DNA of 40,035 bases from an uncultured Eubacteriales bacterium. Lineage in GTDB: Bacteria > Bacillota > Clostridia > Christensenellales > Aristaeellaceae. The stretch is taken from NCBI GenBank assembly GCA_902761825.1, contig CACWLY010000012.1, forward strand, positions 1-40,035, given 5' to 3'. Below the pieces are notes generated by a model, which made no database searches, was not told the origin of the DNA, and saw nothing but the letters and a program-made list of their open reading frames with translations. A program made the translations under genes and the position numbers. Below, in pieces: positions 16,322 to 25,206 of the stretch (position 1 is the stretch's first letter; the number at the start of each line of letters is the position of its first letter).

Positions 16322-17470
16322 ATGAAAACCCTGATCAAGAACGCGCTGATCCACGACAGCATTCACCGCGAGCCCTTCGCCGGAGATATCCTGATCAGCG
16401 AAGGAAAGATCGAGCGCATCGCGCCGTCCGTCGAATGCGCCGACGCCGCGGTGTACGACGCCCGGGGCCGCCGCGCCTACGCCGGCTTCATCGACGCGCA
16501 TTCCCATCTGGGGCTGGCCGGATACGGTATCGGCTACGAGGGAACGGATTACAACGAAATGAACGATATCATCACGCCCCACCTGCGCGGCATCGACGGC
16601 TTCAAGCCCATGCAGCCGCCGCTGGAGCATGCCTCCCACGCGGGCGTGACCACCGTTTGCGTCGGCCCCGGCAGCGCCAACGTGCTGGGCGGCACCTTTT
16701 TCGCCGTCAAAACGGTGGGCCGCTGCGTGGACGATATGGTCGTCAAGAACCCCATCGCCATGAAGTGCGCCTTCGGCGAAAACCCCAAGCGCTGCTACCG
16801 CGACAAGTGCGACACCTCGCGCATGACCACCGCGGCCAAGCTGCGGGAAATGCTGTTCAAGGCGCGCGAATATGAGCGGAAAATCGCCGCGGCGGGCGAC
16901 GACGAAAGCAAGCTGCCCGCTTTCGACATAAAGCTCGAAGCCCTGCGCCCGGTGATCCGCGGGGAGCTGCCGCTCAAGGCGCACGCGCACGCCACCGAGG
17001 ATATCTTTACCGCCATCCGCATCGCCCGGGAGTTCGGCTGCAAGCTGACGCTGGAGCATGTGACCGAAGGGCATCTGATTGTGGAGGAGCTTGCGAAGGC
17101 CGGCTATCCCTGCGCCGTCGGCCCCAGCCTGGGCGACGCGAGCAAATGGGAGCTGCGCAACAAGAGCTTTACCACCCCCGGCATCCTGGCCCGCGCGGGC
17201 ATTCAGGTCAGCATCATCACCGACGCCGACGTGATCCCGCAGGAATACCTGCCCCTGTGCGCCGGCTTGGCCGTAAAGAGCGGCATGGATCCCTTCGACG
17301 CGCTGCAGGCCATCACCATCAATCCCGCGAAGCACGCCGGCATCGAGGATCGGGTCGGCTCGCTGGAGGCCGGCAAGGACGCCGATATCGTGATCGCCGA
17401 CGGCGATCCCTTCGAGGTAAGCACCGAAATCTGCGCCGTTTTCGTCAACGGTCGGAACATTCTGGCCTGA
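16322..17470 (+). CDS. Metal-dependent amidohydrolase (imidazolonepropionase-like)
   Basis: 382 aa from the ATG at 16322, with AAGGAGG directly before it. The small beta-sandwich (residues 1-55 plus the C terminus) encloses a TIM barrel. Metal ligands visible are HxH (H60, H62 in DAHSHLG), a candidate bridging Lys148 (AMKCAFGENP), His in KAHAHATEDIF, His in LEHVTEG and Asp in ITDADVIP. Related proteins hydrolyse cyclic amides, N-acyl groups or dipeptides; the substrate is unknown. It follows the esterase gene by 29 bases. The C terminus NPAKHAGIEDRVGSLEAGKD is typical of the superfamily. Confidence 0.88.
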   Translation: MKTLIKNALIHDSIHREPFAGDILISEGKIERIAPSVECADAAVYDARGRRAYAGFIDAHSHLGLAGYGIGYEGTDYNEMNDIITPHLRGIDGFKPMQPPLEHASHAGVTTVCVGPGSANVLGGTFFAVKTVGRCVDDMVVKNPIAMKCAFGENPKRCYRDKCDTSRMTTAAKLREMLFKAREYERKIAAAGDDESKLPAFDIKLEALRPVIRGELPLKAHAHATEDIFTAIRIAREFGCKLTLEHVTEGHLIVEELAKAGYPCAVGPSLGDASKWELRNKSFTTPGILARAGIQVSIITDADVIPQEYLPLCAGLAVKSGMDPFDALQAITINPAKHAGIEDRVGSLEAGKDADIVIADGDPFEVSTEICAVFVNGRNILA

Positions 17471-17491
17471 TAAACAAAAGGAGGTACAAGT

Positions 17492-18130
17492 ATGCAGACT
17501 TTTGACCGCGCCGCAATCAAAGCGGAAGCAAAGCGTATTTTCTATGCCAACCGCGGCATATGCGTCGGCATGGCGCTGGTGTACGTGCTGGCTACCGTCG
17601 TGCTGGCCACCGTATCCTTCGGCTTCCTCGCCATGCTGCTTATCGGCGTGATCGAGGTGACCGCCGTCGGCTTCTTCCTCAACTGCTGGCGCGAGAGCCC
17701 GATCAGCGTGGGCCAGGCGGTTTCCGAAACCTTCGACGAGGGCTTCCTGCGCAAGCTGGGCGGCATGCTGTGGATGGATCTCAAGACATTCCTCTGGAGC
17801 CTGCTGTTCATTATCCCGGGCATTTACAAAGCCATAGGCTATGTTCTTACGCCCTATATCCTGTACGACTGCCCCAACGTTCCCGCGATGGAGGCCAGCC
17901 GGATCAGCGAAAAGATCATGAACGGACACCGCATGGATTACTTTGTCGCATTGCTCAGCTTCCTGGGCTGGGAGCTGCTGGCGGGGATCACCTTCGGCAT
18001 CCTGGACGTGCTGTTCGTGCGGCCCTATTCCCAGCTGACCTTCGCCGGGATCTATGAAGAGCTCAAGCAGATCGCCCTGGATACGGGCGCTGTGACCGCG
18101 GCCGAGCTGGACGGCCAGATCATGAGCTGA
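17492..18130 (+). CDS. DUF975 integral membrane protein
   Basis: 212 aa. Four to five membrane segments (about 22-50, 50-66, 90-112, 115-130 and 152-175). The central part (FIIPGIYKAIGYVLTPYILYDCP) and the ISEKIMNGHRMDYF helix are recognisable as DUF975, a Firmicutes family of unknown function. The start follows AAAGGAGG. It lies 21 bases after the amidohydrolase gene. I assign no function. Confidence 0.85.
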   Translation: MQTFDRAAIKAEAKRIFYANRGICVGMALVYVLATVVLATVSFGFLAMLLIGVIEVTAVGFFLNCWRESPISVGQAVSETFDEGFLRKLGGMLWMDLKTFLWSLLFIIPGIYKAIGYVLTPYILYDCPNVPAMEASRISEKIMNGHRMDYFVALLSFLGWELLAGITFGILDVLFVRPYSQLTFAGIYEELKQIALDTGAVTAAELDGQIMS

Positions 18131-18134
18131 CGCC

Positions 18135-18419
18135 ATGAACGTCAAGCGGATCATGCAATGGGCGATCCTGGCGGTCTGCATGCTCGCCTCGGCGCTCAAT
18201 ATCCTGTATCTTACCGGCGTTTGGGGCCAGCATGCCGCCACGGCGGGATTCCTGCTGGTGGTGGGCTGCTTCGCGGCGCATCTGCTGCTCAGACGGCGCT
18301 ACGCCGATTCTCCCGCCGCGCCGGACACGCCCCTGGAAAATGTCCGGGGCATCCTGACCGTGGCGTTTGCCGTGGTCTGGCTGGTCACGGCCGGCATGGC
18401 TTTCGTGTGGATCAGGTAA
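18135..18419 (+). CDS. Small membrane protein of unknown function
   Basis: 94 aa with three predicted membrane segments (about 8-26, 32-50 and 72-92) and an acidic cytoplasmic or external loop between the second and third (DSPAAPDTPLENVRG). It starts 4 bases after the DUF975 stop with no separate strong ribosome binding site, so translation is probably coupled. It is not a family I recognise. It is the last gene before the terminator at 18440-18469. Confidence 0.7.
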   Translation: MNVKRIMQWAILAVCMLASALNILYLTGVWGQHAATAGFLLVVGCFAAHLLLRRRYADSPAAPDTPLENVRGILTVAFAVVWLVTAGMAFVWIR

Positions 18420-18439
18420 CGGCTTTTCAGCATACGCAG

Positions 18440-18469
18440 CGCGCATGCCCGGGCGGCATGCGCGTTTTT
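18440..18469 (+). terminator. Intrinsic terminator of the obg operon
   Basis: CGCGCATGCC (18440-18449) pairs with GGCATGCGCG (18455-18464) around a 5-nt loop, followed by TTTTT. Confidence 0.85.
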
Positions 18470-18532
18470 GCGCGCGGGGTCCCTTAACGCGGCCCTCGCC
18501 GCAATATTTTACAGTCTGAAAAAAATTCCGGG

Positions 18533-18561
18533 TGGAGAAATCGCGCGATTTGTGATATACT
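18533..18561 (+). promoter_or_regulatory. Extended -10 promoter with palindromic operator for the CotH gene
   Basis: TGGAGA (18533-18538), 17-base spacer and TATACT (18556-18561) preceded by TGA (extended -10). The spacer contains the perfect 14-bp palindrome AAATCGCGCGATTT at 18538-18551, placed where a dimeric repressor would block polymerase. The regulator is unknown. Confidence 0.65.
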
Positions 18562-18593
18562 GTATTCATTCCAACGGATTTGAAGGAGTTGCT

Positions 18594-21500
18594 ATGCCCC
18601 AAGTTGTACGCCGCAGTCAGCAGACAAGCCAGCGCCGCCCCCGCAGGCGCGATTACCGCGCCGTGGTTTTGGTGCTTTTTTTGGCGTTTGTCGCGTTTAT
18701 GCTGGCCGTCAGCCCCTGGGAGCCTGTGAACCAGGCGATGAACGCCGACGGCACCGGCGCGGGCACGTACAAGGGCCTGGTGATCAGCGAGATCATGAGC
18801 GCCAACGGTTCGGCGCTGCCCGATGACACGGGTAGCTTCTGCGACTGGGTGGAAATCACGAACACGGCCGACGAACCCGTGAACCTGAACGAAATCACGC
18901 TGTCGGACCGCCCCGACAAGGCCAAATTCATTTTCCCCGATCATACGCTGCAAAGCGGCGAAAGCGTGATCGTTTTCTGCGACAATACCAACCAGAACCA
19001 GCCCGACCGCGCCTATCACGCCAAGTTCAAGCTCTCCTCCGTGAAGGACGCCGTGTATATGTTCAATCCCGCGGGATACGTGATAGACAGCGTGGAGCTT
19101 CCCACCCTCAATACCAACGAAGTCTACGCGCGCATGGAGGACGGGAGCTTCGAGGTCACCACGTTGTACAGCCCGGGCTATCCCAATACCGAGGACGGCC
19201 ATGTGACGTATCTCAGCCGTTATACCATCGAGGCGAACACGCTGCGCATCAATGAGATCATGGCGGCGCCCCGCAGCGGGCTGAGGGACGAGGACGGCGA
19301 TCTGTCCGACTGGATTGAGCTGTACAACGCGGGCAGCGAGCGCGTCATGCTGGATCAGTACGCCCTGAGCGACAACGAGGAAAAGCTGACCAAATGGTTC
19401 TTCCCGCAGGGCGCGTTCATCGATCCCGGGCAGTATTATATCGTGTTCTGCTCGGGCAAGGACCGTACGGGCGAGGGCACGGGCTATCCGCATACCAATT
19501 TCAGCCTGTCCGCCGAGGGCGAGACCGTCACGCTGTCGAACGCGCTGGCGCAGCTGGTCGACCGCGTGGTATACGATAACCTGCCCGTGGATTGCAGCTA
19601 CGGCCGCAACGACGCGACCGACGCCTGGCAGGTGTATAAGCTGGCGACCCCGGGCGCCGCGAACAACGATTCCGGCACGGCGCGCGCGGACGAATACCTG
19701 CGGGCGCTCAACCGCACGCATGTGATCATCAGCGAGGTCATGACCAGCAACGACCGCGTGCAGATCTTTTCCGGTTCGCCCAACAAGGACTGGGTGGAGC
19801 TGTATAACGACGGCGCGGACACCATCGACCTGAGCGGCTTCGGCCTGTCGGACAATATCAACTGGCCGCGGAAATGGCAGTTCCCGGCGGGCACCGTGAT
19901 CTGGCCGGGGGAATACAAGCTGGTCATGCTGGACGGCGCAAATACCGTCGATACGCAGGGCGGGCTGCACGCCTCCTTCAAGCTGAGCCGCGCGGGGGGC
20001 GAAACGCTGACGCTTTCCGATTCCACGGGCTACGTGCTGGATAAGCTGTGCCTGCCGGAGATCCCCACCGATATCAGCTACGGCCGGACGCTGGGAATGG
20101 GCGGCTTTTTTTATTATGACGCCGCAACCCCGGGCGCGGTGAACGGAACGGGCTTCCGGGGCTTTACGCCTGCGCCGCGCTTTGCGCAGGCCGGCGGGCT
20201 GTACGACGAGGACGTGACCGTGACCATCGCGGTGCCCGCGGGCACCGCGGTGTATTACACGCTGGACGGCTCGGTGCCAACCGTGGCCGACGGCGCGCTC
20301 TATACCGGCCCGTTTACCGTTACCGATACCGCGGCTGTGCGCGCCCGCGCGTTCGCCACGGGAAAGCAGCCGTCGGAGACCGCGTCGGTCACCTACGTGC
20401 TCAAAACCTTCTTCACCCTGCCCGTTGTGTGCCTGGTCACCGATCCGGACGGGCTGTGGAACGAGGAGACGGGCATTTTCGCCGCCGGCGCGGGCATCGA
20501 CCTGACCAGCTATTCCGGCATTCCCTTCAAGCGGCCCACGCCGGTGTACCGCCTGCAGAAGGAGGCCAAGGCGCGGGTGGAGGCGTACGCCGAAATGTAT
20601 GAGCAGACCGGCGAAACGGTGTTCAGCCAGGGGCTGGAGTTTGGCCTGATCGGCCAGTTCAGCCTGGATATGCCGCAGAAATCCATGAAGCTGACGGCCA
20701 AGGCGCGCTACGGCAGCAAGTATATCCAGGGCAATCCGTTCCCGGACCGCCCGTATACCGAATACCGCTCGCTGGTGCTGCGCAACAGCGGCAACGACTG
20801 CGTGTGGACGCGCATGGTGGACGGCGTGCAGTCGCTGCTGGTGGATCAGCTGGATACGACGGTCATCCATCAGGCCTGGCGGCCGGTGATCGTATATATC
20901 AACGGCCGGTACTGGGGGCATTATAACCTGCGCGAGCGCGTGAGCGAGTACTTTGTGGCCCAGCATGAGGGCGTGGACCTGAGCAAGGCCGGCACGATCG
21001 ACGTGCTGGAGAGCAACGGCACCAAGCGCACCCAGGTCAACAACGGCAGCAACGCCGAATGGAAGGCCTTTATTTCCACCGTCAAAACGCTGAACACTGC
21101 GCGCAATCCCGCCGATCTGCAGTATATCCTGGATCGGGTGGACATCGACAATTACTTCGATTACGTGATCCTGGAATGCTTCTTCGCCAACACCGATTCG
21201 GGCAATATCCGCTATTACAAGGTGCCCGGCGGCAAATGGCGCTGGATCCTCTACGACATGGACTACGGCCTCTTCAACGCCAACAGCAACGGCATCGCCA
21301 ACTATCTGAACCCCAAGGGCCACGGTGCGAACGACGATATCGACAACAGCCTGATTTTGAAGCTGCTCGAAAACAGCGACATGCTGGACCGCTTCCTTAC
21401 GCGCTTCGGCGAGATATTCCGCACCTTTACGACCGACGTGATGATCCGGCAGATCAATGCGTGCTATGCGATCCTGGAGCCCGAAATGGACATGCACTAT

Positions 21501-21797
21501 GACCGCTGGGCCGCGGAAAACCTGAAAAATATCAGCTTCGACCAGCCGCAGACCAAGGACGGCTGCCTGCGCTACTGGCGCAGCCGCGTGGAACGCCTGC
21601 GCAATATCGCCCGCAAACGCCCCGCGTACTGCTGGCGGCAGGTGGCCGAATGGTTCAAGCTGACCGACGCGCAGATGGAAAGCTATTTCGGCCGCATCCC
21701 GCTGATCCCGGCCGAAGCCACCTGGGACAGCGAGAAAGCCCAGAACAACGGCATGACCTATCTGTACGGGGCCAACTGGCAGAAGCTGTATCAATGA
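18594..21797 (+). CDS. Surface-anchored LTD/CotH protein kinase-like protein
   Basis: 1067 aa from the ATG at 18594 (GAAGGAG upstream, after the promoter), not the longer open frame at 18468. A basic N terminus precedes one membrane anchor (about residues 22-40). Outside the cell follow three lamin-tail domains (about 58-195, 215-360 and 370-520; each begins like ISEIM and carries DWVEI/L), a chitobiase-like C-terminal repeat (about 530-605, AVYYTLDGSVPT), and a CotH domain (about 610-1040). The CotH core includes RSLVLRNSGND, IVYINGRYWGHYNLRER and the metal-site-like WILYDMDYG. CotH proteins are atypical kinases known from spore coats. It heads a conserved-looking set with DUF4956 and VTC genes. 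Confidence 0.9.
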   Translation: MPQVVRRSQQTSQRRPRRRDYRAVVLVLFLAFVAFMLAVSPWEPVNQAMNADGTGAGTYKGLVISEIMSANGSALPDDTGSFCDWVEITNTADEPVNLNEITLSDRPDKAKFIFPDHTLQSGESVIVFCDNTNQNQPDRAYHAKFKLSSVKDAVYMFNPAGYVIDSVELPTLNTNEVYARMEDGSFEVTTLYSPGYPNTEDGHVTYLSRYTIEANTLRINEIMAAPRSGLRDEDGDLSDWIELYNAGSERVMLDQYALSDNEEKLTKWFFPQGAFIDPGQYYIVFCSGKDRTGEGTGYPHTNFSLSAEGETVTLSNALAQLVDRVVYDNLPVDCSYGRNDATDAWQVYKLATPGAANNDSGTARADEYLRALNRTHVIISEVMTSNDRVQIFSGSPNKDWVELYNDGADTIDLSGFGLSDNINWPRKWQFPAGTVIWPGEYKLVMLDGANTVDTQGGLHASFKLSRAGGETLTLSDSTGYVLDKLCLPEIPTDISYGRTLGMGGFFYYDAATPGAVNGTGFRGFTPAPRFAQAGGLYDEDVTVTIAVPAGTAVYYTLDGSVPTVADGALYTGPFTVTDTAAVRARAFATGKQPSETASVTYVLKTFFTLPVVCLVTDPDGLWNEETGIFAAGAGIDLTSYSGIPFKRPTPVYRLQKEAKARVEAYAEMYEQTGETVFSQGLEFGLIGQFSLDMPQKSMKLTAKARYGSKYIQGNPFPDRPYTEYRSLVLRNSGNDCVWTRMVDGVQSLLVDQLDTTVIHQAWRPVIVYINGRYWGHYNLRERVSEYFVAQHEGVDLSKAGTIDVLESNGTKRTQVNNGSNAEWKAFISTVKTLNTARNPADLQYILDRVDIDNYFDYVILECFFANTDSGNIRYYKVPGGKWRWILYDMDYGLFNANSNGIANYLNPKGHGANDDIDNSLILKLLENSDMLDRFLTRFGEIFRTFTTDVMIRQINACYAILEPEMDMHYDRWAAENLKNISFDQPQTKDGCLRYWRSRVERLRNIARKRPAYCWRQVAEWFKLTDAQMESYFGRIPLIPAEATWDSEKAQNNGMTYLYGANWQKLYQ

Positions 21798-21806
21798 CGC
21801 CGCGCC

Positions 21807-21835
21807 TTGATCTTTCGGCCGATCCCTTATATAAT
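21807..21835 (+). promoter_or_regulatory. Promoter for the DUF4956-VTC gene pair
   Basis: TTGATC (21807-21812), 17-base spacer and TATAAT (21830-21835), starting 9 bases after the CotH stop. The pair can therefore be transcribed without the CotH gene. Confidence 0.85.
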
Positions 21836-21863
21836 AAAGATACTTACATTTGGAGGTATGCCC

Positions 21864-22565
21864 ATGAATACCGTGCCCGCGCTGCTCACCAGCCTTTCCA
21901 AGTCCGATATCATATCCAGCGATTTCTGGGCTTCGCAGTTTTCCTCGTTTACGCCCGCCAACGTGCTGCTGGTGCTGATCTCCGCGCTGATCACCGGCAT
22001 CGTGATATCGCTGGTGTACCGCATCACCTATCGCGGCGTGCTGTACAGCCCGCAGTTTTCCATGGTGCTGATCATGCTGGTGCTGGTCACGGCCCCCGTG
22101 GTCATGGCCATCGGCAGCAATGTGGCGCTTTCCATGGGCATGGTCGGCGCGCTGTCCATCGTGCGCTTCCGCACGGCCATCAAGGAGCCGCTGGATACCT
22201 GCTATATGTTCTGGGCCATCACAATGGGCATTCTGCTGGGCGCGAAGCAGTACGTCATCGCGCTCGTCGTGGTGGTCGGCATCGGCATTATCCTGATCCT
22301 TTTGTCCTTCGTGCGCTTCCGCCATCCCAACGCCTACCTGCTGGTGCTGCATTACGATCTGGTGGCCGAGCCCGATATCGAAAGCGAGCTGCGCCGCAAC
22401 GCGCATTTCCGCCGTATCCGCAGCAAGACCGTTACCCGCGGCGGCGCGGAAATGACGGTGGAGGTGCAGCTCAACAACCGCTCGGATATCGTGCGCAACA
22501 TGCTGGCCATCGCGGGCGTGCACGACGCCACGCTCGTGGCCTGCCAGAATGAGACAGGAGCCTGA
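21864..22565 (+). CDS. DUF4956 membrane protein
   Basis: 233 aa from the ATG at 21864, 7 bases after GGAGG; an ATG at 21858 is too close to it. Three to four membrane segments (about 30-50, 60-85 and 105-145) include the conserved ALSMGMVGALSIVRFRTAIKEP-type stretch that marks the family, followed by a soluble alpha/beta C-terminal domain (about 155-233). The biochemical role is not established. It is repeatedly found beside VTC-domain polyphosphate polymerases, and the VTC gene follows here after 2 bases. I infer a membrane partner for that enzyme. Confidence 0.88.
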   Translation: MNTVPALLTSLSKSDIISSDFWASQFSSFTPANVLLVLISALITGIVISLVYRITYRGVLYSPQFSMVLIMLVLVTAPVVMAIGSNVALSMGMVGALSIVRFRTAIKEPLDTCYMFWAITMGILLGAKQYVIALVVVVGIGIILILLSFVRFRHPNAYLLVLHYDLVAEPDIESELRRNAHFRRIRSKTVTRGGAEMTVEVQLNNRSDIVRNMLAIAGVHDATLVACQNETGA

Positions 22566-22567
22566 TT

Positions 22568-23272
22568 ATGGCAGTACCCCTTCGGCATGAGCTCAAGTTT
22601 TTCATATCGCCGATCCAGTATCAGGTGCTGAGCCGCACGCTGCGCGCCACGCTGCATCCCGATCCCCACGGCGATGAAAAAAACCAGTATCATATCCGGT
22701 CGCTGTACTTCGACACCTATAACGATTCGGCGCTGTACGACAAGATCAACGGTACGGCGGACCGCGACAAATACCGGATCCGCATCTATAATTTCAGCGA
22801 CAGCATCATCCGCCTGGAGTGCAAAAGCAAGTACCGCGACCTGATCAGCAAGCGCTCGGTGGGCATTTCCCGCGACCTGGCCGAGCAGCTGATTTCCGCC
22901 GACCCCACCGGGCTGGATACCACGGCGTCGGGCCTGGTCAGCGACGTTTTCCGTGAAATGCGGACCAATCTGCTGCATCCCGTGGTCATCGTGGACTATC
23001 TGCGGGAAGCCTGGCTGCACCCCGCCGAGGAGGTGCGCATCACTTTCGATATGCAGCTGCGCAGCGGCGTCGGCTCCATCGATCTGTTCAATCCGCGCCT
23101 GCCCACCGTGCCGCCGTTCGATCACGACGAGATCATCCTGGAGGTCAAGTACAACCAGGTGCTGCCCCCTTATATCGAGGGCCTGCTCACCTGGGCGCTG
23201 CGCGACGGCGCGGCGCGCTCGGCCATCAGCAAGTATGTGTGGTGCCGCCGGTTCGAGTTCAAGGACTTCTGA
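22568..23272 (+). CDS. VTC-domain polyphosphate polymerase-like protein
   Basis: 234 aa, one complete VTC/CYTH-like tunnel domain. Conserved basic and acidic tunnel motifs are visible: RHELKFFI at the N terminus, IRSLYFDT, KYRIRIY, RLECKSK, EVRITFD, ILEVKYN and SKYVW at the end. In yeast Vtc4 the same domain makes polyphosphate from ATP, and bacterial homologues are annotated the same way. The strand order and residues look intact, so activity is plausible. The gene is coupled to DUF4956 (2-base gap, start after GAGACAGGAG). Confidence 0.88.
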   Translation: MAVPLRHELKFFISPIQYQVLSRTLRATLHPDPHGDEKNQYHIRSLYFDTYNDSALYDKINGTADRDKYRIRIYNFSDSIIRLECKSKYRDLISKRSVGISRDLAEQLISADPTGLDTTASGLVSDVFREMRTNLLHPVVIVDYLREAWLHPAEEVRITFDMQLRSGVGSIDLFNPRLPTVPPFDHDEIILEVKYNQVLPPYIEGLLTWALRDGAARSAISKYVWCRRFEFKDF

Positions 23273-23282
23273 CGTCCGCAGC

Positions 23283-23372
23283 GCAAAAAACCGGGATTCG
23301 CGAAAAAGAAAACAGGCTTGGGCCGCGCAGGCCCGGCGCATTCGTTTTTCTTTCGCGAATCCCGGTTTTTGC
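23283..23372. terminator. Long bidirectional hairpin between convergent operons
   Basis: AAAAACCGGGATTCGCGAAA near the left end pairs with its complement near the right end (over 20 pairs, extended by AAGAAAA/TTTTTC). A second small hairpin, GGGCC/GGCCC, sits in the loop. T-rich sequence leaves the stem on both strands. It separates the VTC gene from the ABC importer genes. Confidence 0.85.
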
Positions 23373-23383
23373 GAATGATTCTG

Positions 23384-24169
23384 TCAGGACAGCAGCATGC
23401 GGTCGTTGTCCAGGGCGCGGCCGCTGGCCTGGCGGAACCTGTCGGTCAGGTCGCGCATGGTCAGCTTGGCGCGCTCCTCGCCGGACACGTCGTAAATGAT
23501 CCTGCCGCGGTCCATCATCAGCGTGCGGTTGCCCAGATCCAGGGCGCTCTGCATGTTATGGGTGATCATCAGGCAGGTGATTTTGTTTTCTTCCACGATG
23601 CTGCGGGTCAGGCTCAGCACCTTTTCGGCGGTGCCGGGGTCGAGCGCCGCCGTGTGCTCGTCCAGCAGCAGCACCTTGGGGGTCTGGTAGGTGGCCATCA
23701 GCAGCGTCAGCGCCTGCCGCTGTCCGCCGGAGAGCAGGCCGACGGGCTGTTTCATGCGGTCTTCCAGGCCCATGCCCAGCAGGGCGAGGCGGTCGCGGAA
23801 GGCTTTTTTGTTGGCCGAAGTGATATGCGCGAGCCACCCGCCGATGCCCGCGGCCAGATACAGGTTTTCCTCGATGCTCATGTCGGGCGCGCTGCCGCGC
23901 ATGGGATCCTGGAACAGCCTGCCGATCTGCTTGGCGCGCTTATGCTCGGGCATCATGGTGATGTTCTTTCCGTCCAGATAGACCGTGCCGGTATCGGGGA
24001 GAAAGCTGCCGCAGATGGCGTTGAACAGCGTGGATTTTCCCGCGCCGTTCGCGCCGATGATGCTGATAAAGTCGCCCGGGTGTACGTGCAGGGACAGATG
24101 ATCCAGCGCAAGCTTTGCGTCGGCGGTGCCGGGATGGAAGGTTTTCGATACGTCGCATAGCCGCAGCAT
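23384..24169 (-). CDS. trpZ: ABC transporter ATPase, TrpZ-type
   Basis: 261 aa. Walker A GANGAGKST (about residues 39-47), Q-loop LFQDPMRGSAP, signature LSGGQRQ, Walker B VLLLDEH and switch His in MITHNM. The family (COG1101) powers importers with PF04392-type binding proteins. The start codon overlaps the permease stop (TGATG). With a Trp-specific T-box leader upstream it is best called the ATPase of a tryptophan importer. The C-terminal tail DRFRQASGRALDNDRMLL is usual for this group. Confidence 0.88.
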   Translation of the reverse strand: MLRLCDVSKTFHPGTADAKLALDHLSLHVHPGDFISIIGANGAGKSTLFNAICGSFLPDTGTVYLDGKNITMMPEHKRAKQIGRLFQDPMRGSAPDMSIEENLYLAAGIGGWLAHITSANKKAFRDRLALLGMGLEDRMKQPVGLLSGGQRQALTLLMATYQTPKVLLLDEHTAALDPGTAEKVLSLTRSIVEENKITCLMITHNMQSALDLGNRTLMMDRGRIIYDVSGEERAKLTMRDLTDRFRQASGRALDNDRMLLS

Positions 24170-25101
24170 CAGGCAAGCCCCCTTTCCCGGGAAGCGCGGT
24201 ATCGCCGCAGCATCAGCCCGCCCTGGGTCTTGAGGTACGGCCCCGAAATAGCCAGCACAACGATGAGCGAAGAGACGGCCTTGAGCATGAAGGCGGGCAT
24301 GTTGAGGCGCAGCGCCAGGGCATAGACCAGGCGGAAAATAAACGCGCCGAGCACCGCGCCGATTGCCCGCAGGGGAACGGATCTGCGGCCCAGGAACACG
24401 CCGCCGATCAGAAGCGAGGCCAGCGCCACGGTGACCATGCCGCTGCCCATGTTGATATCAAAGGATTTCTGCTGCTGGGCCATCAGGCAGCCGGAGAGCG
24501 CGGTAAAGGAGTTTGAGATGCAAAGGCCCACCGTGGTCGTGAAGACCGGGTTGATGGAGGAGGAGCGCACCATATCGGCGTTGCTGCCCGTGGCGCGGAT
24601 CGCCAGGCCCAGGCGCGTGCGCAGGAAAAGGCTGAGAAAGAGGATCACCAGCGCGACGGCGACCAGCAGCACGATCAGCTTGAACTGTCCGCCGAGGGCG
24701 GTGCCCTTCAGCGCGTCCTTGGCCAGGCTGAACACGGTTACGGTCTTGTTCATGTTCAGCTGGGCTTTGCTGCCGGTCAGCGCCATGTTGACCGAGTACA
24801 GACCGGTGTTGACCACGATGCCGGCCAGCAGGCTCTGCACGCCCATACGGGTTTGCAGCAGGGCGGTCACAAAGCCGCTCAGCATGCCCGCGAGCATGGC
24901 GGCGGGCAGCGAAAGCCAGGGATGGCCGCTGAGGGCCACGATCGCGCCGATGGCGGCGCCCAGGGTAAAGCAGCCGTCGGTGGACAGGTCGCACACGTTC
25001 AGCATGGAATAGCTGAGAAACAGCGCCAGTACGGTCAGCGCGTTCACCAGCCCCAGCTCGAGCGCGGTCTGGCCCAGGGAAAGGATCTTGTCTAAACTCA
25101 T
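24169..25101 (-). CDS. trpY: ABC transporter permease, TrpY-type
   Basis: 310 aa from the ATG at 25099-25101. An upstream GTG frame start at 25140 lacks a ribosome binding site; the one used here is only modest (CGGAG). Eight to nine membrane segments of the branched-chain-amino-acid permease fold are seen, with conserved pieces NALTVLALFLSYSMLNVCDLSTDG, RATGSNADMVRSSSI and GRRSVPLRAIGA. It forms the channel of the importer with the ATPase encoded next (1-base overlap). A hairpin at 25144-25180 separates it from the binding-protein gene. Confidence 0.86.
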   Translation of the reverse strand: MSLDKILSLGQTALELGLVNALTVLALFLSYSMLNVCDLSTDGCFTLGAAIGAIVALSGHPWLSLPAAMLAGMLSGFVTALLQTRMGVQSLLAGIVVNTGLYSVNMALTGSKAQLNMNKTVTVFSLAKDALKGTALGGQFKLIVLLVAVALVILFLSLFLRTRLGLAIRATGSNADMVRSSSINPVFTTTVGLCISNSFTALSGCLMAQQQKSFDINMGSGMVTVALASLLIGGVFLGRRSVPLRAIGAVLGAFIFRLVYALALRLNMPAFMLKAVSSLIVVLAISGPYLKTQGGLMLRRYRASRERGLA

Positions 25102-25143
25102 AAGTATGCGCTCCGAATTATAATCTTGCAAAAGACGCACGGA

Positions 25144-25180
25144 TGCGGAAGGGAAGCAAGGAGGCGGCTTCCCTTCCGCA
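25144..25180 (-). promoter_or_regulatory. Intercistronic hairpin after the binding-protein gene
   Basis: TGCGGAAGGGAAGC (25144-25157) pairs perfectly with GCTTCCCTTCCGCA (25167-25180) around 9 bases. It lies just beyond the binding-protein stop and has only a short T-rich follow-up on the minus strand, so it probably stabilises the upstream message or terminates only part of transcription. Confidence 0.8.
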
Positions 25181-25206
25181 AAGGCTGTTGAGGAAACGAA
25201 ACTATA

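Noticed and set aside
18120..22523. A 1467-codon open frame on the minus strand
   Set aside because: It is antisense to the CotH and DUF4956 genes, whose domains are clear. Its composition (His/Gln/Ala/Arg-rich) is that of a high-GC shadow frame, with no ribosome binding site or recognisable domain.
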